From contig JAFABB010000040.1 of assembly GCA_023426245.1 (NCBI GenBank), positions 186,001 through 250,000 on the forward strand: a DNA stretch of 64,000 nucleotides, in the 5' to 3' direction. A program made the position numbers and the translations under genes. This document shows, one piece after another, positions 1 through 8,428 of this stretch. Source of the stretch: Bacillota bacterium (lineage in GTDB: Bacteria > Bacillota > UBA4882 > UBA8346). The notes below the pieces were generated by a model. It saw only the letters and a list, made by a program, of their open reading frames with translations, did no database searches and was not told where the DNA came from. The stretch's first letter is position 1. Every line of letters begins with the position of its first letter.

Positions 1-1457
1 CCGTTCTCTGTAGCTTTAATCGCATTCTTAAGTAGGTTTCTGATAATTTGTTCCATCCGGTCAACATCGCCGATAACGATTGCTTTTTCCGTTTTCTTAT
101 CCAATAGAAGCAAAGTATTCCTGCTCATAGCTTCAGCCTCGAACGATGTCATCACATTTTGGGTTAGGATAATCATATCCAGCGGTTGCTTTTCTATGGT
201 CATATTACCGCTTTCCAGCCTGCCTAATACCAACATGTCATCGACCAGCCTCGCGATATGAACCGTTTGAGCGTAAATCGTATCTAAATATCTTTCCAGT
301 AAGGCTTGGTCTTGCACCATTCCATCGCGGATTGCCTCAACAAAGCCCTGAACTGATGTTAGTGGGGTTCGTAACTCATGAGATACCTCCATAAATAACC
401 GGGCCTGTTCTTCTTCCATTCTACAGTTTTCCGTCTTTATCTTTTGCAATTCTGCCGCTAATATATTAAACTGGCCGGCAAGGATATTGATTTCATCCAA
501 GCATTGCTCTTCAACCTTTATCGAATTGAGCCCTCTGCTAATTTCCGATACGTCGGCAGCCAAACGGGAAATTGGCCTGGAAATATACATGGACAAGTAA
601 ATGGAGTTAAAGATAACCACGATCAGTAAAATGATTCCTCCAATCACTATGTATAAATACATTTTGTTTAGGGCAAAGTCAAGCTTCGGAGGATTCATTT
701 CAAGCATGACACCGTTTTCTATGGTATTATCTTCATTCCACAGGGGAATCATAGCAATAAAAGTGGACCTTCCGCTCTGCCGGTCCACGGATCGAGTCAT
801 TGCGATTTCCCCTTTGCCCAGCAGTTCGATGAATTTTCTCTCCACCGCACGCACTGACGTTACATTATGCTCTCCATAGGCATCCACAATATTCCCTGTC
901 TTGTTAAAAACCGTAATCTTCCTGGCGTTAAAAAGATCGGCCAAGAATTTTAACAGGCTCTGCTTGCCCCGGTTTTGATTACTTCTTTGATAAGCTTCAA
1001 ATCTTTGATAGGCCACTTTGGCATTTTCATAGTCTACTTTACTAATAACACCGGCCTTAAACAGAATGCGGGCTTTTTCCCATTCTTTTCGCACGGATTC
1101 GGTATTTTTCCTAGCCTGTTCGAAATTATCCAGCGGCCCCACAGGGGTCGTCGGCGCCATAAGCGCCGCAGGCGCTTCCTTCACCTTTAGCCGGAGCAAG
1201 ACGAAATTAACCAAGTTGGCCTTGCGTAACAACTCTTGTTGAAACTGACTATAGATTACCTGTTTCATAACAAAGTTGGAAAACATCATGAAAACAATGA
1301 AACTAAAAACAAAGACCGTCATATTGGAAAACAATATTTGGGTATAAATATTCTTATGGAATGACTTTGGCAAGGAATTTCTGATAACAAGCCAAAATCT
1401 TAGAGTACTGGCTTTCCTATGGTGCCTTTTCTTAGCCTGAAGTATATGGGTATTCAT
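1..1457 (-). CDS. sensor histidine kinase (C-terminus cut off by the window edge)
   Basis: The frame is open from an ATG at 1457 to the window edge, so the ATP-binding end is missing. In order it shows an N-terminal membrane helix (about residues 45-70), an extracytoplasmic segment, a second helix (about 235-260), a HAMP region, and a dimerisation box SHELRTPL with the phospho-acceptor His near residue 360. An N-box (NLLKNAIKATEN) lies at the edge. The ATG overlaps the TGA of the response regulator (ATGA), so the two form a coupled operon. Oddly, residues about 107-165 of the sensor part are Ala/Lys/Glu-rich and contain LFKAGVISKVDYENAKVAY, which reads like the coiled-coil hairpin of HlyD/RND adaptor proteins. 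The signal sensed is unknown. The nearby RND pump makes envelope or metal stress a reasonable guess. The histidine kinase call is secure; the hairpin reading is by eye. Confidence 0.93.
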   Translation of the reverse strand, partial: MNTHILQAKKRHHRKASTLRFWLVIRNSLPKSFHKNIYTQILFSNMTVFVFSFIVFMMFSNFVMKQVIYSQFQQELLRKANLVNFVLLRLKVKEAPAALMAPTTPVGPLDNFEQARKNTESVRKEWEKARILFKAGVISKVDYENAKVAYQRFEAYQRSNQNRGKQSLLKFLADLFNARKITVFNKTGNIVDAYGEHNVTSVRAVERKFIELLGKGEIAMTRSVDRQSGRSTFIAMIPLWNEDNTIENGVMLEMNPPKLDFALNKMYLYIVIGGIILLIVVIFNSIYLSMYISRPISRLAADVSEISRGLNSIKVEEQCLDEINILAGQFNILAAELQKIKTENCRMEEEQARLFMEVSHELRTPLTSVQGFVEAIRDGMVQDQALLERYLDTIYAQTVHIARLVDDMLVLGRLESGNMTIEKQPLDMIILTQNVMTSFEAEAMSRNTLLLLDKKTEKAIVIGDVDRMEQIIRNLLKNAIKATEN

Positions 1458-2173
1458 TGCTGCGTAGTTTTTCCCTCCTTAACGGGAGGTGTAAACTGGT
1501 ATCCCACACCCCAAATCGTTGTCAAGTATTCATAGGACAAAGGTTCCAACTTTTTCCTCAAACGGCGAATGTGGACATCCACTGTTCGTTGATCACCAAA
1601 ATAATCATATCCCCAGACAATTTTCAGCAATGCCTCCCGGGTTAAAATCCGTCGCGGATTCTGGGCCAAGTGGTAAAGCAAATCAAACTCCCTGGGAGTC
1701 ACTTCGATATCTTCGCCATTGACTAAAACTCTCCGGGTATCAGCCTGGATATCCAGCCCCGGGTAATTCAATTGCCAGTTGATACCCTTTTCGGTTTCCA
1801 CTGCTTGAGTACGGCGCAGGACCGCTTTGATTCTGGCCATCAATTCCCTGGGGCTGAAAGGTTTAGAAACATAATCATCAGCTCCCATCTCCAGTCCTAA
1901 AACCCGGTCCGCTTCTTCCCCCTTGGCCGTAAGCATAATGATGGGAACCATTCGTACCGCCCTTAAATCACGGCACAAAGTAAGCCCGTCCTTACCCGGA
2001 AGCATAATATCCAATATGACTACATCGGGATTTTCCCGTTCAAATATGGGGAGGGTCAGATCGCCATCAATGACCCCGATTACTTGGAAACCTTCCCTTT
2101 CGCCGTATAACTTGACCAATTCCAATATGTTTTGGTCGTCATCAATTACCAAAACTTTGCCTAAATCCGGCAT
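1454..2173 (-). CDS. OmpR/PhoB-family response regulator
   Basis: A 239-residue two-domain regulator. The receiver domain (about residues 5-120) has the acidic cluster DDD at 11-13, the phospho-acceptor Asp55 in VVILDIMLPG, and the conserved Lys in SKPFSPREL. The winged-helix output domain (about 140-230) carries the family signature VWGYDYFGDQRTVDVHIRRLRKKL. It is translated just before the histidine kinase at the window edge, with a 4-nt overlap, so the pair form a two-component system. The start at 2173 is supported by AAGGAG about 7 nt upstream. A tandem repeat directly upstream (2188-2217) may be its own operator. The target genes are not evident. Confidence 0.95.
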   Translation of the reverse strand: MPDLGKVLVIDDDQNILELVKLYGEREGFQVIGVIDGDLTLPIFERENPDVVILDIMLPGKDGLTLCRDLRAVRMVPIIMLTAKGEEADRVLGLEMGADDYVSKPFSPRELMARIKAVLRRTQAVETEKGINWQLNYPGLDIQADTRRVLVNGEDIEVTPREFDLLYHLAQNPRRILTREALLKIVWGYDYFGDQRTVDVHIRRLRKKLEPLSYEYLTTIWGVGYQFTPPVKEGKTTQQ

Positions 2174-2187
2174 ATTTTTTCTCCTTA

Positions 2188-2217
2188 ACGTATCTAAAAC
2201 GTTACGTATCTAACGTT
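2188..2217. promoter_or_regulatory. tandem ACGTATCTAA(AA)CGTT repeat upstream of the response regulator
   Basis: Two adjacent near-copies, ACGTATCTAAAACGTT (2188-2203) and ACGTATCTAACGTT (2204-2217), followed by another AACG, lie just ahead of the ribosome-binding site of the response regulator. Direct repeats of this sort are typical of OmpR-family operators, so autoregulation is possible. This is inferred from position only. Confidence 0.4.
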
Positions 2218-2220
2218 AAC

Positions 2221-2498
2221 GATCTCTTTTCTTACTCACGCTATCTTCAACGTCAAGTCAATGAACTGCTAATTATGATAATTATAGATAAAATTAAGGA
2301 AAAAATCAACGAAGGCATTCGCCCAACAACCATACCAAAGCTAGTAGAGCGTATGGTGAATAACCGGCAAGCAGAAATGGGGAAGATAGCTCTACTTAGA
2401 TAAAACCTTACAATCATTGAGGACTCATTTAGAGAACGTTTTACTGGAAAACTCTCACCAGTATCCGAAGGTATTTTTACCCGATACAAAATAGTGAA
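2221..2498. other. intergenic stretch with no convincing gene
   Basis: Between the response regulator and the terminator at 2499 there is no gene I can support. The plus strand has a frame from ATG 2275 interrupted by one TAA at 2401 and reading on to 2508. The minus strand has an overlapping open frame without an obvious ribosome-binding site. The plus-strand frame runs into a perfect terminator stem, which argues against it being functional. It could be the remnant of an old gene. Confidence 0.3.
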
Positions 2499-2532
2499 AA
2501 TGAGCTAAGAAACAGTATCCTCTTAGCTCATT
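2499..2532 (-). terminator. rho-independent terminator of the DUF5666-like gene
   Basis: A perfect 12-bp stem (AATGAGCTAAGA, 2499-2510, with TCTTAGCTCATT, 2521-2532) and a 10-nt loop. Read on the minus strand it is followed by a short T-rich stretch. It lies about 45 nt past the stop of the minus-strand gene at 2576-2908. Confidence 0.7.
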
Positions 2533-2575
2533 CGTCTTTAATCTATCCAAATTTATTCCATTTTTAGAAAATCTT

Positions 2576-2908
2576 TTACTTGATGCTAATATTGGTCACG
2601 GTTTTAGTAGTTGCTTGATACTCTACATCTACGTTGGAATTAATTTTAGCAGCCAATCCAGTAAGATCCGAAGGGGTTCCACCGATTTGAATCTTGCTCT
2701 CACCAGTAAGGCTCAGTACCAATTCGCCATCATTTGCAGTAGCTACCGTAATGGTATTGGCATTACCATCAACCGCTTTTAATGTACCGCTGGCTATAGC
2801 GGCATCAGCTTGTCCAGCCTCAGTTTGGCCCATGACAGAACCGGTGAGTAAAGTTGCTCCCAACACGAAAACAACCACCATCATCATAAACTTTTTATTT
2901 TTTATCAT
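2576..2908 (-). CDS. small exported DUF5666-like protein
   Basis: 110 residues. It starts with a Lys-rich N-region and a hydrophobic helix (about residues 7-27) ending before GQTEAG, a typical signal peptide. The mature part has the pattern SGTLKAVDGNANTITVAT followed by short beta-strand segments, which resembles the small DUF5666 beta-barrel repeats of exported bacterial proteins. RBS AAAGGCGG sits 9 nt before the ATG. It appears monocistronic, with its own terminator at 2499-2532. Its position next to a two-component system and a metal-efflux locus suggests an envelope role. Function is unknown and the DUF assignment is by pattern only. Confidence 0.8.
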   Translation of the reverse strand: MIKNKKFMMMVVVFVLGATLLTGSVMGQTEAGQADAAIASGTLKAVDGNANTITVATANDGELVLSLTGESKIQIGGTPSDLTGLAAKINSNVDVEYQATTKTVTNISIK

Positions 2909-3235
2909 TTTTTATTCCGCCTTTCTAATTTTCAATTTTATTCATGCCATCAATCCAATTTTAAAATATCCACATTGCAACATTTGATGGACTTCAGGGG
3001 AATATCCCTCCTTCCTTTATTTATTATAAGGACCACATATTTCCTGGCAGTTTCCAAATCTTGAAAAGTTATTTCGAAAATATTTCTAATTATTACAAAA
3101 AGCGGACCAGGATTTAACGGATTTACGGAATTGAAGGGGTTGGGCCAAAAATGAAATCATCGGAATTATTACCCAAATGAGGTACCCAAAACTATGAAAA
3201 GGTCAAAAAAATAAAAGCCCCATCGCTCTTCCCCT

Positions 3236-3430
3236 ACTTAGGAACGTAAGGCTTTGGAGACGACAGAGCTTAATTCACAACTCAACCACCAACGGCTAAA
3301 AGCCGGTGGGGTCTTTGGCCGACTTCCAGTCGACTCGTCAGTATACTGGTGCAAGAACCGGGGAATTCAAACCCGAAGGCAACATTAAGCTAAAGCTTTC
3401 GGCTAAAGCCGAGGGTTTGAATTCCCGTTG
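3236..3430. other. structured non-coding element resembling an IS200/IS605 right end or omega RNA, without transposase
   Basis: This gene-free stretch is unlike its AT-rich surroundings and is full of nested palindromes. It has an ACGGCTAAAAGCCGGT hairpin near 3293. A 14-bp perfect inverted repeat follows (GGGAATTCAAACCC at 3361-3374 with GGGTTTGAATTCCC at 3413-3426), and inside it sits the motif CGGCTAAAGCCG. GGCTAAAGCC hairpins of this style are familiar at the right ends of IS200/IS605 and IS607 elements, where the TnpB guide RNA is encoded. No tnpA or tnpB frame lies on either side, so it would be a solo end or palindrome-associated element. The 330 bases before it (2909-3235) contain nothing I recognise. 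Confidence 0.4.
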
Positions 3431-3490
3431 TTGAGACAATCATGATTTGCCAATCCGGTGAATGCAGGTTGTCAATCTTGTAAATCCCGG

Positions 3491-3676
3491 TCAATTGTGG
3501 CCGTTCATCCAGGTTAATCTTTGGTACCGGACAATCAGTTTATCCAGCTTAATACTGCGGGCGAGGACAATGGAGTTAGTACAGCCGCAGACGTCATATG
3601 CTTCTTGGAGCTGTCTTCGTCCCTCGGCGATTTTCCGTTCCAGGGATGCAATTGTTTTCGGATTGATTTTTCTCAT
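3491..3676 (-). CDS. Spo0E-like aspartyl-phosphate phosphatase
   Basis: 61 residues. The pattern fits the Spo0E-like family (small two-helix proteins that dephosphorylate Spo0A-P and so restrain sporulation). A first helix (SLERKIAEGRRQLQEAY) is followed by a short link, then a second helix with the family core in LARSIKLDKLIVRYQR, corresponding to the usual S-x-x-LD-x-LI-x-x-Y signature. Length is typical. It stands alone, facing away from the XRE regulator. CGC at residues 30-32 in the linker is unusual. The match is by motif only, but it agrees with other hints of sporulation in this window. Confidence 0.75.
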   Translation of the reverse strand: MRKINPKTIASLERKIAEGRRQLQEAYDVCGCTNSIVLARSIKLDKLIVRYQRLTWMNGHN

Positions 3677-3921
3677 GGCACCCTTTACATAAAGTGAAAG
3701 ATGAAAAGCACGCCTTTTCCCCTTGCCCTTTTAACTTTATTTTGAATATAGTATAATGGTAATAATTCAAATTTTTGGGCAATAGCAAACCAGGGCGCAA
3801 AATGGATGATTTTGAGCCGGTGGTTTTTGTTGTGTATTTTTATTTTAATTAAGTGAATTGTTTTAAATTATAAGTTTATCATATTTGCATTTTGTAAAAT
3901 TATCAAGGAGAATTTTACTTT

Positions 3922-4431
3922 ATGGATAATGGATCAATTGGACAACGCGTTATCCGATTAAGAGAGTATTTTGGGATTAAAAAACAAGGAACATTAAGTG
4001 AAGAGATTCGAATGAGCCAAGCTAACGTTTCTAGAGTCGAAGGAAATGTTCAAGTGCCTTCGAATGCTTTTCTTCATGCTTTAAAAGAAAGATTTGCAGC
4101 CAATCCCCATTGGATTATGACCGGGGAAGGGGAAATGTTTATTTCGCCTGAAGAATTTATTTCAAACGGTATTGAATTGTTAGGCGCGAAAAAGATTGGC
4201 GAAGGTTTTTTAAAGCTTTTAAATGATCCCCAATATAAAGAATTACAGTCGGTAATGGCAGTTGGAGAGATGACAAAGGGAAATATTGACCCGAAATTGG
4301 CAGCCTATTTGCAATACATTTTGGATAAGTGGCACCAAGGGGATGAATCGGTCCGGGGTTGGCTGATGATCCAGTTAAGTATAGCGTTTCAGGAAGTAGC
4401 AAAAAAATTACAGAAAGAGCCAAAGGAGTAA
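3922..4431 (+). CDS. XRE-family helix-turn-helix regulator
   Basis: 169 residues. The N-terminal domain (about 5-65) is a Cro/C1-type helix-turn-helix with the pattern GQRVIRLREYF..., LSEEIRMSQANVSRVEGN and PHWIMTGEGEMF, as in phage-like and sporulation-linked XRE repressors. The C-terminal half (about 75-165) is helical with no recognised ligand domain. It has its own RBS (AAGGAG, about 11 nt before ATG) and a strong terminator at 4495, so it is monocistronic. No prophage genes lie nearby. Its target is unknown. Confidence 0.88.
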   Translation: MDNGSIGQRVIRLREYFGIKKQGTLSEEIRMSQANVSRVEGNVQVPSNAFLHALKERFAANPHWIMTGEGEMFISPEEFISNGIELLGAKKIGEGFLKLLNDPQYKELQSVMAVGEMTKGNIDPKLAAYLQYILDKWHQGDESVRGWLMIQLSIAFQEVAKKLQKEPKE

Positions 4432-4494
4432 GACAAACCCAAACGTTCGAAAAATGCCGGTATTCCCTCATCAACATCTCCTCTTTTTATTATT

Positions 4495-4535
4495 AACAGC
4501 CCTCCGCAGTTAGTTTGCGAAGGGCTGTTCTTTTT
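4495..4535 (+). terminator. rho-independent terminator after the XRE regulator
   Basis: AACAGCCCTCCGCA (4495-4508) pairs with TGCGAAGGGCTGTT (4516-4529) with one bulge, followed by a run of T. Placement fits the end of the plus-strand XRE gene. Confidence 0.85.
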
Positions 4536-4593
4536 CCATCCGTTCATTTCGAACATTTCGGATCAAAATAAATTATTGCACTGGATACTATCG

Positions 4594-5151
4594 TTACATT
4601 TTCATACTCTTCATGGTATCGTCATAACTGGCATCGCCTTTTTGATTCTTTTTGGAAGCGGTCATCACATCCGGCAAAGCCTTTTGATCTTCTCCGCTCA
4701 CGACGGCAATTTGCCATCTAAAATCGGTTTTATTCTCCAGTTCACTCAAAGGAATACTAAAATCGACTTTATTCTTTTCCACCATCACTTCACCGTTTAT
4801 GGCATGACTGACCCCGGTTTTGACATTTTTGACAGAGGCTTGCCATTTCCCGTTTCGATTGATAACGGATACAATATAATCTGCACCGATCTTGGGCCAT
4901 TTCCCGCCGGTCTCCTTATTCATATCGGTATCGAGTCCTACCATCCAGCCGGCGGTATCATCTAATTTAGCAGGTAAATCCATCTTGGTTGTCAGAAAAA
5001 CCGTCACTTTTTTTTCAAAGAACATGGTGTTCATTTTCCCTGGAATCAAATAATCTTTAAATCCTCCGGTCATGGATTCGGCAAAAGCCAATAAGCTGAA
5101 ACCTAAAACCGCCATACTGCCAATGGTGAATAACAACAATGTTTTTTTCAT
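4594..5151 (-). CDS. exported protein of unknown function at the end of the RND efflux operon
   Basis: 185 residues from the ATG at 5151, which overlaps the TGA of the pump gene (ATGA) and has AAAGGGG upstream. An in-frame start at 5193 is less likely because it lies inside the pump gene and lacks a ribosome site. A clear signal peptide (about residues 1-24, ending AFA/ES) precedes a beta-rich domain with GWMVGLDTDMN, GADYIVSVINRNGKW and FSIPLSEL. That pattern recalls CBM9/DOMON-type sandwich domains, but I cannot assign it. It ends in MKSMKM; the CusB-like adaptor also ends in MKM. As the last gene of a copper/silver-type pump operon it may be a periplasmic metal-handling partner; this is inference. 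Confidence 0.8.
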   Translation of the reverse strand: MKKTLLLFTIGSMAVLGFSLLAFAESMTGGFKDYLIPGKMNTMFFEKKVTVFLTTKMDLPAKLDDTAGWMVGLDTDMNKETGGKWPKIGADYIVSVINRNGKWQASVKNVKTGVSHAINGEVMVEKNKVDFSIPLSELENKTDFRWQIAVVSGEDQKALPDVMTASKKNQKGDASYDDTMKSMKM

Positions 5152-8100
5152 TGAAAATCCCCTTTCATCTTTTGTAATGTTCTTTTCCGCCATAAGAGAT
5201 ATATCGCCGGATAAACCGCCAACTCCATCAGGAACGATACCAAAATACCCCCAACCATTGGCGCAGCGATCCGTTTCATCATATCAGCGCCGGTTTCTGA
5301 AGCCCCGGCCCACATGATGGGCAACAGGCCCATAAACATCACCGCCACTGTCATCATCTTCGGCCGGATCCGTTTGACCGCCCCTTCATGGATAGCTTCT
5401 TTCAAATCGGCCAGGGAGTTCATCTTCCCCCCTTTCACTAAAGAATCAAAGGCTAAGTCCAAATATAACAACATAAACACTCCAGTTTCGGCATCCACCC
5501 CCAAAAGAGCGATAATACCACACCAGACCCCGATGGACAAATTGTAATTCAATAAAAAGAGCGTCCAGACCACGCCGATCAGTGAAAACGGCACGGCCAG
5601 TAAAATAATGGCTGTCTTTACATAGGACCGGGTATTGAAATAGATTAATAGGAAGATAACCAGCATCGTCAGGGGTAAAATCACCATCATCCGCTGTTTA
5701 ACCCGTTCCATCGATTCGTATTGGCCGCTGTATACGATGGTGTATCCCACGGGCAGTTTCACATTTTTGCGGATGGTTTTTTTGAGATCTTTGACATAAC
5801 TGCCGATATCACGATCTCCGCTATCCACGAACACATATCCCGCCAAGCGGCCGTTTTCGTCCCGGATCATGCCCGGACCGCTGGTTAAACTGATATCTGC
5901 CAGTTGTGCCAAAGGTACCTGCACCCCGTCCATGGCCGTAATATAAACATGTTGGATCTTTTCCACCGTATCCCTTAGCTCCCTGGGGTAGCGCACATTA
6001 ACCGGAAACCGTTCCCGGCCTTCAATGGTCTGGGTGAAATTTTCCCCACCCACCGCGTACATCAGATTCATCTGAACTTCCGATACGGACAAACCGTACC
6101 GGGCTATTTCATCACGTTTCAAATTAATATCGACAAAGTAACCGCCGGCGGTCCGTTCCGCGTAAACGCTGCGGGTACCTTTGACCATCGGTACATGCTC
6201 TTCGATCTGCTTGCCGATCTTTTCGATTTCGGCGATGTCGTCACCATAGATTTTAATTCCCACCGGTGTCCGCACCCCGGTGGTGAGCATATCCATCCGG
6301 CCTTTGATCGGCTGCGACCACATGTTGACTTGACCCGGTATGGACAGGGCTTTATCGACCCGGGAAACCAGTTCGTCCTTGCTAACCTGATCGGGCCAGA
6401 AAATCCGGAACGGCCCCTGCATGAATCCGGGGAGAAAGCTATACCATCTTTTTTGGACCGGCCACTCTTCCTCGGGTTTCAAAACGATGGTCGTTTCCAT
6501 CATCGAAAACGGCGCCGAATCGGTGGAGGTTTCGGCCCGTCCCGCTTTCCCGAAAACCGTCTCCACCTCCGGGAAGGACTTAATGATCTTATCCTGTACC
6601 TGCAAAAGTTTGCCGGCCTCGGTAACCGATATCCCCGGCAGGGTGGTCGGCATATAGAGGATCGAGCCCTCATTCAACGGCGGCATAAATTCGCTGCCGA
6701 TAAAGAAAAACATCGGCATGCTTAAGAAAAAGGCCAATGCGGCAATAGTAATGATCCGCTTGGGGTATTTTAAGACAAAGTCGATCACCGGCCCGTAAAC
6801 CTTAAATAGTGTCTTGGAAATGGGATGCTTTTCTTCGGAATGAATCTGGCCCACCAGAATTTTATTAACCACATTCCCCAGCCAGTGAGGTTGGATTTGA
6901 AATTTCTTGACCCGGATCAGCAAGACCTGAATCGCCGGGACCAGCGTAATCGCCAGCACCGCCCCGAAGAACATGGCGAAGTTTTTGGTGAAGGCCAACG
7001 GCCGGAAGAGCCGCCCTTCAACTCCCTCCAGGGTGAAAATGGGTAAAAAGGAAACCCCAATCACGATCAGTGAGAAAAAGGAAGGCCGCCCCACTTCTTT
7101 AATGGATTCAATGAGGACTTCCCGGTAATCTTCTTTCCCGCCCCGCAACTGCCATAGATTTAAATGTTTATGCCCATTTTCAATCATCACAATCGAAGCG
7201 TCCACCATCGCTCCGATGGCGATGGCAATTCCGCCGAGGGACATAATATTGGAAGTCAGTCCCAGATACTTCATGGGAATGAACGATAACAAAACGGCGA
7301 TGGGAAGAGTGATAATCGGGACCATAGCCGAGGGAATATGCATTAAGAAAATCAAGATCACCAGTGCCACGACGACCATTTCCTCAACCAGTTTTTTGCT
7401 TAAGGTGTCGATCGACCGCTTGATCAAATCGGAGCGGTCGTAAACCGGAACGATTTCTACACCCTCGGGAAGTTTGACATCTTTCAGTTTTTCTTTCACC
7501 CCGGTGATGACATTCATGGCATTTTCACCATAACGCATGATAATAATGCCACCAACAGCTTCCCCTTGGCCGTTAAAATCGGCTAAACCCCGGCGCATAT
7601 CCGGCCCGAAGCTGACGCTGGCCACATCCTTCACCTTAACCGGGAAACCGTTCATCGATTTGAGAACTACCTCGCCGATATCATCTTTTCCCTTGATATA
7701 ACCACGAACCGTCACCATGTATTCCCGTCCGGAAATGTCGAGCAATCTGGCGCCCGCCTCCTGGTTGGCCTCCCGAATCGCCTTCACCACCTCGCCGATG
7801 GAGAGTTGATAGACGGCAAGCGCATTGGGATTCAAAGTAATCTGGTATTGGTTGACAAACCCGCCGATGGAGGCGACCTCCGCCACCCCTTTGACCGATT
7901 GGAGAGCATATTTTAAGTGCCAATCCTGAAATTTGCGCAAATCGGCCAGGGAATTTTTGCCGCTTTTATCAACCAGGGCGTATTGATAGACCCAGCCCAG
8001 TCCAGTGGCGTCCGGCCCCAACTCCACTTTCACATCCGAGGGAAGTTGCGAATTCACTTTCGAGAGATATTCCAGCACTCGGGAACGGGCCCAATAAACA

Positions 8101-8402
8101 TCCGTCCCATCGTCAAAGATAATATAAACGTAAGAATACCCATAATCCGAAAAAGCCCGGATGTCTTTGACCTTGGGGGCGCCCAAAAGGGCGGAGACAA
8201 TCGGATAGGTCACTTGATCTTCAATAATTTGGGGCGGCCGGTCCCAACGGGCATAGACGATCACTTGGGTATCCGTCAAGTCCGGAATGGCATCCAGCGG
8301 AATCTGATTCATAGCCCACATCGCCCAGAAAATGGCCCCGGCAATCCCTAAGAAAACAAAAGTTCTGTTTCTTGCACACCAATCAATGATCCGTTCTATC
8401 AT
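5148..8402 (-). CDS. CusA/CzcA-family heavy-metal efflux RND transporter
   Basis: 1084 residues, the usual size for the inner-membrane pump of a tripartite heavy-metal system. The N-terminus has the family start (MIERIIDWCARNR...) and IPLDAIPDLTDTQVIVYARW. A large porter loop is followed by TM4 with GGIAIAIGAMVDASIVMIEN (about residues 388-412), the proton-relay region of metal-type RND pumps. A second porter loop and a second six-helix bundle follow. Methionines and carboxylates suited to Cu(I)/Ag(I) or divalent metals occur in the porter parts, but substrate cannot be fixed by eye. The Met-rich adaptor next door favours Cu/Ag. Order is channel, adaptor, pump, small exported protein. The ATG at 8402 follows the adaptor by 26 nt. 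Confidence 0.96.
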   Translation of the reverse strand: MIERIIDWCARNRTFVFLGIAGAIFWAMWAMNQIPLDAIPDLTDTQVIVYARWDRPPQIIEDQVTYPIVSALLGAPKVKDIRAFSDYGYSYVYIIFDDGTDVYWARSRVLEYLSKVNSQLPSDVKVELGPDATGLGWVYQYALVDKSGKNSLADLRKFQDWHLKYALQSVKGVAEVASIGGFVNQYQITLNPNALAVYQLSIGEVVKAIREANQEAGARLLDISGREYMVTVRGYIKGKDDIGEVVLKSMNGFPVKVKDVASVSFGPDMRRGLADFNGQGEAVGGIIIMRYGENAMNVITGVKEKLKDVKLPEGVEIVPVYDRSDLIKRSIDTLSKKLVEEMVVVALVILIFLMHIPSAMVPIITLPIAVLLSFIPMKYLGLTSNIMSLGGIAIAIGAMVDASIVMIENGHKHLNLWQLRGGKEDYREVLIESIKEVGRPSFFSLIVIGVSFLPIFTLEGVEGRLFRPLAFTKNFAMFFGAVLAITLVPAIQVLLIRVKKFQIQPHWLGNVVNKILVGQIHSEEKHPISKTLFKVYGPVIDFVLKYPKRIITIAALAFFLSMPMFFFIGSEFMPPLNEGSILYMPTTLPGISVTEAGKLLQVQDKIIKSFPEVETVFGKAGRAETSTDSAPFSMMETTIVLKPEEEWPVQKRWYSFLPGFMQGPFRIFWPDQVSKDELVSRVDKALSIPGQVNMWSQPIKGRMDMLTTGVRTPVGIKIYGDDIAEIEKIGKQIEEHVPMVKGTRSVYAERTAGGYFVDINLKRDEIARYGLSVSEVQMNLMYAVGGENFTQTIEGRERFPVNVRYPRELRDTVEKIQHVYITAMDGVQVPLAQLADISLTSGPGMIRDENGRLAGYVFVDSGDRDIGSYVKDLKKTIRKNVKLPVGYTIVYSGQYESMERVKQRMMVILPLTMLVIFLLIYFNTRSYVKTAIILLAVPFSLIGVVWTLFLLNYNLSIGVWCGIIALLGVDAETGVFMLLYLDLAFDSLVKGGKMNSLADLKEAIHEGAVKRIRPKMMTVAVMFMGLLPIMWAGASETGADMMKRIAAPMVGGILVSFLMELAVYPAIYLLWRKRTLQKMKGDFQ

Positions 8403-8428
8403 CTATTGTGTCCTTTCCTTTCAATTGA

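Noticed and set aside
2253..2489. Minus-strand 78-residue frame
   Set aside because: No ribosome site, low-complexity Ile/Ser end, no recognised similarity.
2275..2508. Plus-strand frame starting MIIIDKIKEK, one internal TAA, possible transposase remnant
   Set aside because: No family recognised, interrupted, and its end coincides with a terminator stem for the opposite strand.
4157..4477. Minus-strand 106-residue frame over the XRE gene
   Set aside because: Shadow of a well-supported plus-strand gene and its terminator region; no ribosome site.
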